From: Spartobacteria bacterium
Lineage (GTDB): Bacteria > Verrucomicrobiota > Verrucomicrobiia > Chthoniobacterales > Chthoniobacteraceae
Direction: 5' to 3'
Assembly (NCBI GenBank): GCA_021324825.1
Contig: JAJPII010000043.1
Coordinates: forward strand, 1 to 49,058
DNA: 49,058 nucleotides
Positions within the stretch are counted from its first letter, which is position 1. Each line of letters starts with the position of its first letter. The notes below the pieces were generated by a model. It worked only from the letters and a program-made list of their open reading frames with translations. It had not been told where the DNA came from and searched no databases. The position numbers were made by a program, and so were the translations under genes. This document shows positions 8,889-16,619 of this stretch, piece by piece.

Positions 8889-8904
8889 GTAGGGAAAATC
8901 CTAC
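8889..8904. promoter_or_regulatory. Short inverted repeat upstream of the nuoA operon
   Basis: GTAGG-N6-CCTAC lies about 65-80 bp upstream of the operon start, next to a second TATAGT on the minus strand. It may be an operator; evidence is weak. Confidence 0.25.
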
Positions 8905-8970
8905 TATAAACAGCGTTGGCGCGTGTCAGGCGCTTTGGCTCGCTCTTCTTGGGCGACATCCTTTCCCTGG

Positions 8971-9008
8971 CCTCCGCTCCAGGCGGCTGGCACAGCCGCC
9001 TCTACAAC
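8971..9008. repeat. Palindromic intergenic repeat, copy 1
   Basis: The core is an exact 9-bp inverted repeat around GCA, AGGCGGCTG/CAGCCGCCT (8981-9001), followed by CTACAAC. The same sequence with similar flanks occurs near 26.70, 26.78 and 41.86 kb. It resembles REP or MITE-type elements. It lies in the gap between two minus-strand genes. Confidence 0.8.
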
Positions 9009-9035
9009 GGCAACGACAACGGACGCCTAGCTGGA

Positions 9036-9054
9036 CTAGCTTAGACTAAGCTAG
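9036..9054. repeat. CTAG-rich perfect palindrome over a stop codon
   Basis: CTAGCTTAG-A-CTAAGCTAG is a perfect 9-bp inverted repeat that includes the TAG stop (9053-9051) of the following minus-strand gene. No T-tract follows it. The part CTAGCTTAGACTA recurs at 23041 at the end of another minus-strand gene. Confidence 0.6.
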
Positions 9055-10778
9055 CGGCCCTGGAGGGCCTTCAGCTTGGGCAAGGCCGCCGCACCCGCGC
9101 CCATGGCCGCCGCACCCGCGCCCATGGCCGCCGCATCGACCAACTCCTGGAAAGTGACCGGCCCGGCGGATTCCAAAAGCATCCCATCCGCGACCGCCGA
9201 TTCGGAAAAGACAATGGGCCCCAGGTGCTTTTGCAACGTTTCCGTGGCCGGGAGCTTGGAGGGGTCGATGTATTTGACCACGCCCGGCGCGAAGTTCGCC
9301 CAGATCATGGCCAGGGGCCGCAGGGAGCCGTAAACCCTCTCGCAGACGGCCTGCCCCTCCAGATATCCGAAGGAGCCGGTCGGCTTCGCCACCATTTTTT
9401 CAGCGGTCTGAAATGCGTTCGACGATGCAAGGCTCGCGCCAGGGGTTTTTAAGGATTGCGCCGCCGCCTTCACCTCGTCGAAGTTCTGGCCGAGAAGCAG
9501 GAACCCGGGCGTAAGCGCCAGCGCGGGCGTCACGGTGGGAAGGGGGGTGGAGGTCATCCCGTAGAAGACGGTGTCGTCGATCTTTTGCCGCGCCCAGGCT
9601 GCGCCGAACGGGCCGGCCAGCAAGCCGTCCAGGAACTTCTCCGCTTTCCCTTCGTCGCGGACATCCAGCGAAACCAGGAGCCCGGGCTGAGGAAAGCCCG
9701 GGGGCCAATCCAGCCGCGCGGAGACCTCCGGGCCGAACGCGGCGTCGAACGCCGCCCGATCCAGCCCCTGCGCCGCGAGAGCCTGGCGCGCGGCGGCCAA
9801 ATCATCCAGAAACCCCGAAGCGCCGGGCGGCGTATCGGGAAGAGTCCAGGAGCGCAGGACCGCCGCGTAATAGAACAAAGTATTCGTCGAAGTGAGCGCA
9901 AGGGAAGCGCGCTGCAACGGCTCTTCCCTCCCGACATCCGGCGCCAGGATGAAAAGGGTGTCCCGTATATTCTCGCCCTCCAGCTTCACCGCGGCCGCCG
10001 CGGCCTGGATGCGCCGGATTTGGTTCGTTTGCGCGGCGGGAAGCTGGGCGCCCGCCGCGGCCAGCAGATCAGCCAGCCGCTGGATCACCGTCTCCGGCTG
10101 CAAGTAAAGGAGCAGGTCGCTTTCCTTCGGCACATGGCCGAGGCTCGCATGGAAGCGCTTCTCGCCGGCCAGCATTTCGCCCGGGACGTCCGGTTTGCCC
10201 TCCAGCCGGTCAAGCGTGGTCTTCAGCAGGGCGATGTCATCGGAAACGACATACCAGCGTTTATCGACCGCCGCCGCCACCGACACATTTCCATAAACAA
10301 ACGTCTCGATCTCCACCGGCCCGTATTTGACGAGGTCCGCCTTGCCCGCGGGCCAGGCGGTGTGCAGCCATGTCCGCGCCTCATCCCGCAAGCTTTCGAG
10401 CGCCTCCTTCTTCCCGTTGAAATTCAGCCCGGCGAGAAAACGGGGCGGATCCTCCTTTATCGACGTCAGCGCGAAAAACGCCTCGGCCGGCTCCAGGGAG
10501 GCAACCTGCTTTTCCGCGTCGGAGACGGCGGCGAGCGCGGGCAGCCTGGACTCCGGACGTTCCAGGAACGCCTGCACCTCCGGTTCCTGGGCCAGTTGAT
10601 GCAGCGCGGCTTGTTGCCAGCGCTCCCTGGTGCGAGCGATGTCGGGAAAATCGAGCAAAAGCACAGTCCCGGCGGGCGCGAGTTTCGGCCCTTGCGCTTC
10701 CCCGCCGCCGCGATGCAGGATGACAAACGCCCCTACCGCCGCCGCGATTAAGATAAGGACGATGACAAGCCGCTTCAT
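9051..10778 (-). CDS. Signal-anchored periplasmic or secreted protein of unknown function
   Basis: The product is 575 residues. It has an N-terminal signal or anchor helix (about 3-21) followed by a long soluble region with alternating beta and alpha character, starting APAGTVLLLDFPDIARTRERWQ. The layout resembles large DUF3352-like exported proteins of Planctomycetes and Verrucomicrobia, but I see no catalytic motif. The C-terminus carries a tandem AAAMGAG repeat, then LPKLKALQGR. It is divergent from the methyltransferase gene across only 49 bp and ends in a CTAG palindrome. The function is unknown. Confidence 0.75.
   Translation of the reverse strand: MKRLVIVLILIAAAVGAFVILHRGGGEAQGPKLAPAGTVLLLDFPDIARTRERWQQAALHQLAQEPEVQAFLERPESRLPALAAVSDAEKQVASLEPAEAFFALTSIKEDPPRFLAGLNFNGKKEALESLRDEARTWLHTAWPAGKADLVKYGPVEIETFVYGNVSVAAAVDKRWYVVSDDIALLKTTLDRLEGKPDVPGEMLAGEKRFHASLGHVPKESDLLLYLQPETVIQRLADLLAAAGAQLPAAQTNQIRRIQAAAAAVKLEGENIRDTLFILAPDVGREEPLQRASLALTSTNTLFYYAAVLRSWTLPDTPPGASGFLDDLAAARQALAAQGLDRAAFDAAFGPEVSARLDWPPGFPQPGLLVSLDVRDEGKAEKFLDGLLAGPFGAAWARQKIDDTVFYGMTSTPLPTVTPALALTPGFLLLGQNFDEVKAAAQSLKTPGASLASSNAFQTAEKMVAKPTGSFGYLEGQAVCERVYGSLRPLAMIWANFAPGVVKYIDPSKLPATETLQKHLGPIVFSESAVADGMLLESAGPVTFQELVDAAAMGAGAAAMGAGAAALPKLKALQGR
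9085..9135. repeat. 21-bp tandem repeat inside a coding region
   Basis: The unit GCCGCCGCACCCGCGCCCATG is present 2.4 times (9085-9105, 9106-9126, partial 9127-9135). On the coding strand it yields the repeated HGRGCGG-complement codons read as MGAGAAA. It keeps the frame. Confidence 0.85.
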
Positions 10779-10782
10779 AAGC

Positions 10783-10823
10783 TATGCTGCTTTTAGAGAC
10801 ATCCGGCCTGCCGTCACAGCATA
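10783..10823. promoter_or_regulatory. Inverted repeat shared by two divergent gene starts
   Basis: TATGCTG (10783-10789) and CAGCATA (10817-10823) are perfect inverted copies. Read toward each gene, both leaders are CAGCATA-N4-ATG. The symmetry suggests one dimeric regulator or mirrored initiation signals. Confidence 0.35.
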
Positions 10824-10827
10824 AAAA

Positions 10828-11430
10828 ATGGACGCAGCCTTCACGGATTGGGAAGCGCGCTACCGGCAAGGCGACACCCCTTGGGAAAAGGGCGCCGCGC
10901 ATCCCGCGCTGGCGGACTATATCGCGCGGCATCCCCTCTCCGGGCGTGTGCTGGCGGTCGGCTGCGGCTCCGGGCACGACGTCCGCGCGCTGTCATCCGC
11001 CGGCGCGAGCGTCACCGGCATTGACATTGCCCCCTCCGCCATCCGCCGCGCGGAATCCTTCGCCAAGGCGGGCGACGAAACCTACGAACTGGCCGACCTC
11101 TTTTCCCTGCCCGCGCACCTGAGATGCCGCTTCGACTGGGTCTGGGAACACACCTGCTTCTGCGCCCTGCCGCCCGCGATGCGCCCCGCGTACGTCTCCG
11201 GCCTCCTCGACGCCCTCGAGCCAGGCGGCCTGCTTCTCGCTGTGTTCTATCTCGATCCCGGGAACGACCCCGGCCCGCCCTTCGGAGTTTCGGTGGAGGA
11301 ACTGGACGCCCTGTTTGGAAAACACTTCGACCTGCTTCGGGAATGGACGCCCAAAGTCACCTATCCCGGCCGCGAGAACCGCGAGCTGATGCGCGTCCTG
11401 AAGCGGCGAACCGCATCCTCCGCGCCGTGA
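10828..11430 (+). CDS. SAM-dependent methyltransferase of the TPMT/thiol-halide methyltransferase type
   Basis: This 200-residue class I methyltransferase begins with FTDWEARYRQGDTPWEKG, typical of thiopurine S-methyltransferase-like enzymes. The SAM motif VLAVGCGSGHD sits near residue 40, followed by VTGIDIAPSAI and the WVWEHTCFCAL segment. Bacterial members methylate small thiols, halides or metalloids such as selenite and tellurite; the substrate here cannot be told. Its start is 49 bp from the divergent exported-protein gene, and tRNA-Leu follows 50 bp after its end. Confidence 0.85.
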   Translation: MDAAFTDWEARYRQGDTPWEKGAAHPALADYIARHPLSGRVLAVGCGSGHDVRALSSAGASVTGIDIAPSAIRRAESFAKAGDETYELADLFSLPAHLRCRFDWVWEHTCFCALPPAMRPAYVSGLLDALEPGGLLLAVFYLDPGNDPGPPFGVSVEELDALFGKHFDLLREWTPKVTYPGRENRELMRVLKRRTASSAP

Positions 11431-11480
11431 AGGCTTGCAAACGTCCTGGCGCGCGCCTACCCTGAACCCCTCTCCTATTT

Positions 11481-11564
11481 GCCGGCGTGGCGGAATTGGC
11501 AGACGCGCTGGACTCAAAATCCAGTACTCGCAAGAGTGTGTGGGTTCGACCCCCTCCGCCGGTA
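11481..11564 (+). tRNA. tRNA-Leu (anticodon CAA)
   Basis: The sequence folds as a class II tRNA with acceptor GCCGGCG/CGCCGGT (a G-T at the first pair), a D arm, anticodon stem CTGGA/TCCAG with loop CTCAAAA (anticodon CAA), a variable arm ACTCGCAAGAGT and T loop TTCGACC. The T stem holds one T-T mismatch. The discriminator is A, followed by CCT, so CCA is not encoded. Confidence 0.93.
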
Positions 11565-11586
11565 CCTGTTTTGGCGCTAGACTTAA

Positions 11587-13044
11587 TTAAGAGACGTTCT
11601 TCACGTCGCCGAATTTCAGGTGGATCTTTTCGATGGAGATCTTCATCGTGTGGATCAGCTTCGGAGAACGGGCTTTCTGGAGCAGCAGCCAGGCAAGTCC
11701 CGCGGCCATATAAGCGACGAAGAGCCAGACGAGCAGGTTGTTCGGGAACGGTGGACTGGGAAACAGTCGGCTCCCCGGGATTCCCACTGTGCCGAGGATC
11801 GGCAGGATCATAAACCCGACGCCGAGAGCCGAGTAGAGGAGGTCGAGGCTGCGCAGTTTGCCCATTTTACGAAGATAAACCGGGGCGGCGATGGAGACCA
11901 AAATATAGACGAGGAGAAAGCCAAGGCTGGAGAGGGTGCCAAAATAGCCTTGTGAGTCGAAAACGGGGACGCCGCACAAATAAGCAACAGCGGGAACGAG
12001 AAAGGTGACCAGCGCCGAAAGCCCGACGGCGATGTGCGGGGTTTCGTTTTTCTCGTGGGCTTCGCCGAGCGCATCGTGGAACAAGCCATGCCGGGCCATC
12101 GAAAAGACGATTCGCGCGGTCGAGTTGATGCATGCCAGGGTGCAGGAGAAGAAGCTCAGAAGCGCGCCTATGTTTATCAATATCCCGAGAAAGCCCAGAC
12201 CTGTTCGGGACGCCATGACGTCGAGAGGCGCCTCGGTCTTGCCGAGATTGACGCCGGAGCCTTTGAAGGCGAGAACGATCACATACGCCGTGAAGATGAA
12301 AAAGACGCCGGACAGGACCGTGCTTTGGATGAGCGAGCGCGGGATGGTGCGCAGCGGGTCTTTGGCCTCGTCGCCAAGAGAAGTGGAACTCTCGAAGCCG
12401 GAAAAGCCAAAGACGACAAGGACGATGCCGGTCAGCACGCCGCCTGGGGTGGCTCCTTCCAGCGTTAGTTGAGCTGTGTCCACAGCGAAGCTTTTTTGCA
12501 CCCAGATGATGATGGCCAGGAGCAGTATCACAAAAAGCGAGGCGCCCTCGAAGAGGAGCATCATCTTGGCCGAAAGCTGGATGTCCTTGTAAGCGACGCA
12601 ATAGGAGACGAGGACGCCCGCTGCAAAAAGCGTCAGGATCTGTGTATGGATGCCGAGGGTCAAGAGCAGCATCCGGGCAAAGATGGCAAACCCGCACAAA
12701 GTGGACATGCCGGTGAGCGCGTAGCCGAAAAGCAAGCTCCAGCCGCCGAGAACGCCGGCGGTGGCTCCGAGGCCTTTGACGGTATAGGTGTATAGCGAAC
12801 CGGGGGAGGCTGAACGGCGCGCGAATTGATTGATGTTAAAGCTGACGAAGACGAGCCCCGCCATGGCCAGCACGAAGCTCAACCACGTCCCATTCCCAGC
12901 CGCCGCAAAGATGAGGCCGAGGACCGCCGCAGGGACGGTCGAAGGAGCGATGACGGAGATCGATTGGGCGATGACTTCCGCGTACGAGAGGCAATCGCTC
13001 TTGAGGCTGCGAATATTTTGGGGCGGCTGATCGATGTGGATCAT
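11587..13044 (-). CDS. Amino acid permease of the APC superfamily
   Basis: This 485-residue protein has about 12 hydrophobic segments, and the first helix region carries SVIAPSTVPAAVLGLIFAAAGNGTW, typical of APC transporters. The VFGFSGFESSTSLGDEAKDPLRTIPRSL stretch contains the Gly-Phe-Ser-Gly-Phe-Glu and Glu-x4-Pro-x-Arg-x-Ile-Pro pattern of amino acid/polyamine permeases. It is an inner-membrane importer or exchanger with unknown substrate. It is convergent with tRNA-Leu (22 bp) and divergent from the sulfate genes. Confidence 0.87.
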   Translation of the reverse strand: MIHIDQPPQNIRSLKSDCLSYAEVIAQSISVIAPSTVPAAVLGLIFAAAGNGTWLSFVLAMAGLVFVSFNINQFARRSASPGSLYTYTVKGLGATAGVLGGWSLLFGYALTGMSTLCGFAIFARMLLLTLGIHTQILTLFAAGVLVSYCVAYKDIQLSAKMMLLFEGASLFVILLLAIIIWVQKSFAVDTAQLTLEGATPGGVLTGIVLVVFGFSGFESSTSLGDEAKDPLRTIPRSLIQSTVLSGVFFIFTAYVIVLAFKGSGVNLGKTEAPLDVMASRTGLGFLGILINIGALLSFFSCTLACINSTARIVFSMARHGLFHDALGEAHEKNETPHIAVGLSALVTFLVPAVAYLCGVPVFDSQGYFGTLSSLGFLLVYILVSIAAPVYLRKMGKLRSLDLLYSALGVGFMILPILGTVGIPGSRLFPSPPFPNNLLVWLFVAYMAAGLAWLLLQKARSPKLIHTMKISIEKIHLKFGDVKNVS

Positions 13045-13131
13045 GAAATTTCAAGATTGGTCAAGGGCGTCGGAACCGCGTGGGGGGAGACGGCAAATAA
13101 ACGTTGACGATGGTTTGGGCGCGCGGATACA

Positions 13132-13156
13132 TAATCTATATCGAATTGGTAGATTA
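13132..13156. promoter_or_regulatory. Inverted repeat operator candidate upstream of the sulfate genes
   Basis: TAATCTA (13132-13138) and TAGATTA (13150-13156) are perfect inverted copies 11 bp apart in an AT-rich patch. A TTGACG box (13104-13109) and CATAAT (13130-13135) overlap the left half. The dyad would let a dimeric regulator block or activate transcription of sbp-sulP. Confidence 0.45.
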
Positions 13157-13159
13157 AAA

Positions 13160-13246
13160 ATGAATGCACGTCAACCGCATCTTCGGTTTTGCGCCTCATC
13201 GGCCCGCGTCATCAACCCAGCGGGCAAGGGGCGGCGGCTTCCATGA
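13160..13246 (+). CDS. Possible 28-residue leader ORF coupled to sbp
   Basis: An ATG just downstream of the dyad opens a 28-codon ORF containing the segment HLRFCASSARV. Its TGA stop overlaps the chosen sbp ATG as ATGA. Small cysteine-containing leader peptides are known upstream of sulfur genes in other bacteria, but homology is not established here and no clear ribosome site is seen. Confidence 0.3.
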   Translation: MNARQPHLRFCASSARVINPAGKGRRLP

Positions 13247-14268
13247 CCGCACGCTGGCAGAATGCGGGGGCTTTGCTCCTGGTGGCGCTGGCGGTCGCGC
13301 TGGTGGGGTTTAAAAACTTTAAGCGGGACAAGGCCCAGCCGCTTCTCAACGTTTCCTACGATCCCACCCGCGAGCTCTACGAGGAAATCAACGCGAAGTT
13401 CGTCGCAAAGTATGAGGATGATACGGGAAGCTGGTTGGGGGTCCAGCAGTCGCACGGCGGTTCCACCCGCCAGGCGCGCGCGGTGGCTGCCGGCCAGGCG
13501 GCCGCCGACGTGGTGACGCTGGCCCTCCCGTCGGACGTGGAAATCCTCGTGAAGAGCAAACTGATCGCGCCGGATTGGAAAAAGCGTTTCCCGCACGATT
13601 CACAGCCTTATTCCTCGACGATCGTTTTTGTGGTCAGAAAAACCAATCCCAAACATATCAAGGATTGGCCTGATTTGATCGTGCCGGGCGTTACGGTGAT
13701 CACGCCGGATCCAGCCACGTCAGGCAATGGAAAGCTCAGTCTCCTGGCCGCCTGGGGCACCGTCATCTACCGGGGCGGAACCGAGGAGCAGGCGCGCGAC
13801 TACATCACCCAACTTTATGAGCATGTTCCGGTTCTAGGCCAGGGGGCGCGCAATTCCACGACAACCTTCGCTCTGGATGAGACGGGGGACGTGCATTTGA
13901 CCTGGGAAAATGAGGCGCTGCGTGAAGTGGAGGAATCGAAGGGCGATCTTCAAATTATTTACCCACTGGTAAGCATTCGTGCGGAGCCGAGCGTGACGTG
14001 GGTCGATGCAAACGTGGCGAAGCATCATTCCGCGTCCGCCGCGAAGGCTTACCTGGCATACCTTTTTACCGAACCGGCGCAGGAGATTCTGGCAAAGGAC
14101 GGGTACCGGCCGATCAATGAGGAGGTTCTGGAAAAGCATAGGGCTCGGCTGCCGAACCTCACCCTCTTTCCGGTGACGCTCCTCGCGCGGGACTGGGACG
14201 ACGCGCAGACGAAATTCTTCGGCGAAAATGGAATTTACAACCTCATCCGCGCTTCGAGAAACCAATGA
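13243..14268 (+). CDS. sbp: Periplasmic sulfate/thiosulfate-binding protein
   Basis: This 341-residue protein has a signal peptide (about 1-22) followed by the Sbp/CysP pattern: LNVSYDPTRELYEEINAKF, a sulfate-contacting SHGGSTRQARAV and ADVVTLAL. Later come RFPHDSQPYSSTIVFVVRK and ITPDPATSGNGKLSLLAAWG. It binds sulfate or thiosulfate in the periplasm. ATG 13243 was chosen over 13189 because the signal peptide then starts properly and the leader ORF stop overlaps it. It overlaps the SulP gene by 4 bp, and the usual CysT/CysW/CysA ABC subunits are absent. Confidence 0.9.
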   Translation: MTARWQNAGALLLVALAVALVGFKNFKRDKAQPLLNVSYDPTRELYEEINAKFVAKYEDDTGSWLGVQQSHGGSTRQARAVAAGQAAADVVTLALPSDVEILVKSKLIAPDWKKRFPHDSQPYSSTIVFVVRKTNPKHIKDWPDLIVPGVTVITPDPATSGNGKLSLLAAWGTVIYRGGTEEQARDYITQLYEHVPVLGQGARNSTTTFALDETGDVHLTWENEALREVEESKGDLQIIYPLVSIRAEPSVTWVDANVAKHHSASAAKAYLAYLFTEPAQEILAKDGYRPINEEVLEKHRARLPNLTLFPVTLLARDWDDAQTKFFGENGIYNLIRASRNQ

Positions 14269-16058
14269 GCATTCCCTTCAAAATGGATTTCAATTATAGC
14301 GGGAATGCCCTGCGCCGCGATCTGGTCGCCGCCGCCACGGTGGCTGCGATCGCGATTCCGCAGGCGATGGCTTATGCGCTCATAGCGGGAGTCGATCCGC
14401 GGTTTGGCCTTTACTCCGCCATCGTGGTGACGGTGATCGCCTCGACGCTTGGCTCGTCCTCGCACCTGATCAACGGCCCGACGAACGCCATTTCGCTTGT
14501 TGTCTTCGCGGCGCTGGCCGGGTTCGATGAGCGCTTCGACACGTATCAGGCGCTGTTTCTGCTCGGGATCCTGGTGGGAATCATCCAAATACTCATTGCC
14601 GTTTTCAAGCTGGGGGATCTCACGCGCTACGTCTCCGAATCGGTAATCCTCGGCTTCATGGCGGGCGCGGGCATTCTGGTGGCGGTCGGCCAGATCGGTA
14701 ATTTTCTAGGCATCGCGAAGAAGGGCGCCGGAGATCAATCCGTGCTCGTGCAACTGTGGGAGACGCTCGCCAAAGGCGGGGCGCCCAATCCGCACGCCAT
14801 CGGGTTGGGCGTCGGGGTCATTGCGGCCGTGGTGCTCCTGCGGAAGGTGATCGACAAGTACAAGCTTCCGCAGATGGACATGCTGCTGGCTCTTATCGGC
14901 GCCTCGCTGGTGGCGGCGTTTTATCACTGGTCGCTGCCGGCGCCCGATGGCAAGACGCTCGTTTCGGTGGTCGGCAAAGTCCCGGCCGCTCTGCCCTCCT
15001 TCCACATACCGGAGATCAATTTGGGATGGTTCTCCAGGCTTATGGGCGGGGCCTTCGCCATTTCCTTCCTCGGCTTGCTGGAAGCGCTTGCGGTGGCAAA
15101 GTCGATAGCCAGTCACACGCGCCAGCCGCTCGACTACAATCGCCAGTGCCTTGCCGAAGGCGTGGCGAATCTCGGCGGCGGCTTCTTCCAATGCCTGCCG
15201 GGCTCGGGCTCGCTGACGCGTTCCTCGATCAACTTTCAGGCGGGCGGCATAACGCGGATGTCCGGCGTCTACTCGGGAGTCATCGTCGCCATAGCGGTTC
15301 TTCTGTTCGGGCCTTATGCGCGCTTCATTCCCAAGTCCGCTCTCGCCGGACTGCTCTTCATCACCGCGGCGCGGTTGATCGACTGGAAGCGTCTGGTGTA
15401 CGCGATGCGCGTCTCCCGCTTCGACGCGACGCTGGTTCTGGCCACGGCGTTGTCGGCCATCTTCATCAGTGTGGACGAATCGGTCCTCATCGGCGTCGGC
15501 CTTTCCGTTGTTCTGTTCATCCCGCGCGCTTCGAAGCTGGGCATCCGGGAACTCATCGTCACGCCGGAGCGCGTCGTCCGCGAACGCCAGGCCGGAGAAG
15601 CCCGCGCGGATTCGCTGCTTATCTACGATTTGGAAGGGGAGCTCTTCTTTGGGGCGGCGCCGGAGCTGGATCGGGACTTGGACGCCATCCAGGAGGAAGC
15701 GCTCCGCACCGGCGCCAGGTATGTCGTCCTCCGCCTGAAACGGACGCGCAATCCCGATATGGTAGCGATCGAGCACATCGAGCATTTCCTGCACGAGGCG
15801 GAGAAGAACGGCCTCACCGTTTTGCTGGCGGGCATCCGCCCTGACCTCGCGAGGGTGCTGGAGAACCTGCGTTTCAGGGATTGGCTGCCCACGGACCGCC
15901 TTTTCACCGAGGAAGACGAAGTGTTCTCCGCGACGCTCCGCGCGGTGCGGCATGCCCATCATCTCCTTAATGAAAAGAGGCTCGCACAGGACGCCCGGAG
16001 CGGAGAGACGGAGCCGCTCCGAAACGAAGAAAAGCAACCGCTGTACTATTTGGTATGA
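14265..16058 (+). CDS. SulP-family sulfate permease with C-terminal STAS domain
   Basis: The 597 residues match SLC26/SulP anion transporters. The N-terminal membrane domain (about 20-420) includes AIAIPQAMAYALIAGVDPRFGLYSA and SSHLINGPTNAISLVVF. A cytoplasmic STAS domain follows (about 440-570; LLIYDLEGELFFGAAPELD). SulP proteins move sulfate, bicarbonate or other anions with H+ or Na+. The start ATG overlaps the sbp stop, so the two proteins are made together. An SRPBCC gene follows after 21 nt. Confidence 0.92.
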   Translation: MSIPFKMDFNYSGNALRRDLVAAATVAAIAIPQAMAYALIAGVDPRFGLYSAIVVTVIASTLGSSSHLINGPTNAISLVVFAALAGFDERFDTYQALFLLGILVGIIQILIAVFKLGDLTRYVSESVILGFMAGAGILVAVGQIGNFLGIAKKGAGDQSVLVQLWETLAKGGAPNPHAIGLGVGVIAAVVLLRKVIDKYKLPQMDMLLALIGASLVAAFYHWSLPAPDGKTLVSVVGKVPAALPSFHIPEINLGWFSRLMGGAFAISFLGLLEALAVAKSIASHTRQPLDYNRQCLAEGVANLGGGFFQCLPGSGSLTRSSINFQAGGITRMSGVYSGVIVAIAVLLFGPYARFIPKSALAGLLFITAARLIDWKRLVYAMRVSRFDATLVLATALSAIFISVDESVLIGVGLSVVLFIPRASKLGIRELIVTPERVVRERQAGEARADSLLIYDLEGELFFGAAPELDRDLDAIQEEALRTGARYVVLRLKRTRNPDMVAIEHIEHFLHEAEKNGLTVLLAGIRPDLARVLENLRFRDWLPTDRLFTEEDEVFSATLRAVRHAHHLLNEKRLAQDARSGETEPLRNEEKQPLYYLV

Positions 16059-16079
16059 TAAGGGGAGGAAACTGAGATT

Positions 16080-16583
16080 ATGCAGCACACCGTCGACATC
16101 GCCATTCAGGCGCCGTTAACCAGGGTATTCTCCGCGGCGGCGGACGTGGTTCGCTGGCCGGAATTCATGCCGCATTGCCGTTATAACCGGTTTGTTTCGC
16201 ACAAGCCTTCCGGCGGGATCATCAAGACATCCTTCTCGCGCCCGGGCATTCCCGCGACGTGGCTCTCCGAATATCGGATCGATACGAACAAGCGGAGGTT
16301 GCATTTTCATCACCTGAAATCGACGCTGAACATCACCCAGGGAATGAAAGTGGTCTGGAATTTCGCGGAGCTGCCGGACGGCTCCGTGCACGTCAGCATC
16401 ACCCATCATATCCGGAGGAAGCTGCTGTTTCTCGGCTTGCCCATGAAGGACGCAGCCTTGATGAAATTCCTCGTTTACGACATGGCGGCCAAAGCGCTGG
16501 TCGGGATCAAACGCAAGGTGGAGGCTCAGCCGCCCGCGCCTGTGATCGCTCTTCCCTCCCAAGTTCCCCTTCTCACGGCGTAG
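16080..16583 (+). CDS. SRPBCC (polyketide cyclase/START-like) family protein
   Basis: This 167-residue protein has a START-like fold: a first strand QHTVDIAIQAPLTRVFSAAADVVRWPEFMPHC, central strands around VVWNFAELPDGSVHVSITHHI and a C-terminal helix KFLVYDMAAKALVGIKRKVEA. Such proteins bind lipids or other hydrophobic ligands, or act as cyclases and CoQ-binding factors. It starts 21 nt after sulP and is convergent with the metal ATPase gene, so its biological partner could be either neighbour. The ligand is unknown. Confidence 0.8.
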   Translation: MQHTVDIAIQAPLTRVFSAAADVVRWPEFMPHCRYNRFVSHKPSGGIIKTSFSRPGIPATWLSEYRIDTNKRRLHFHHLKSTLNITQGMKVVWNFAELPDGSVHVSITHHIRRKLLFLGLPMKDAALMKFLVYDMAAKALVGIKRKVEAQPPAPVIALPSQVPLLTA

Positions 16584-16619
16584 CGCGCACCCTGCTCATG
16601 GCGTGCGCGGCGTCCTTTT
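16584..16619. terminator. Possible terminator between convergent genes
   Basis: CGCGCAC (16584-16590) and GTGCGCG (16603-16609) form a 7-bp stem with a 12-nt loop, followed after 6 nt by TTTT on the plus strand. The structure is weak but well placed. Confidence 0.4.

Noticed and set aside
9036..9054. CTAG palindrome as an intrinsic terminator
   Set aside because: The stem is AT-rich with a 1-nt centre and no T-tract follows on the minus strand.
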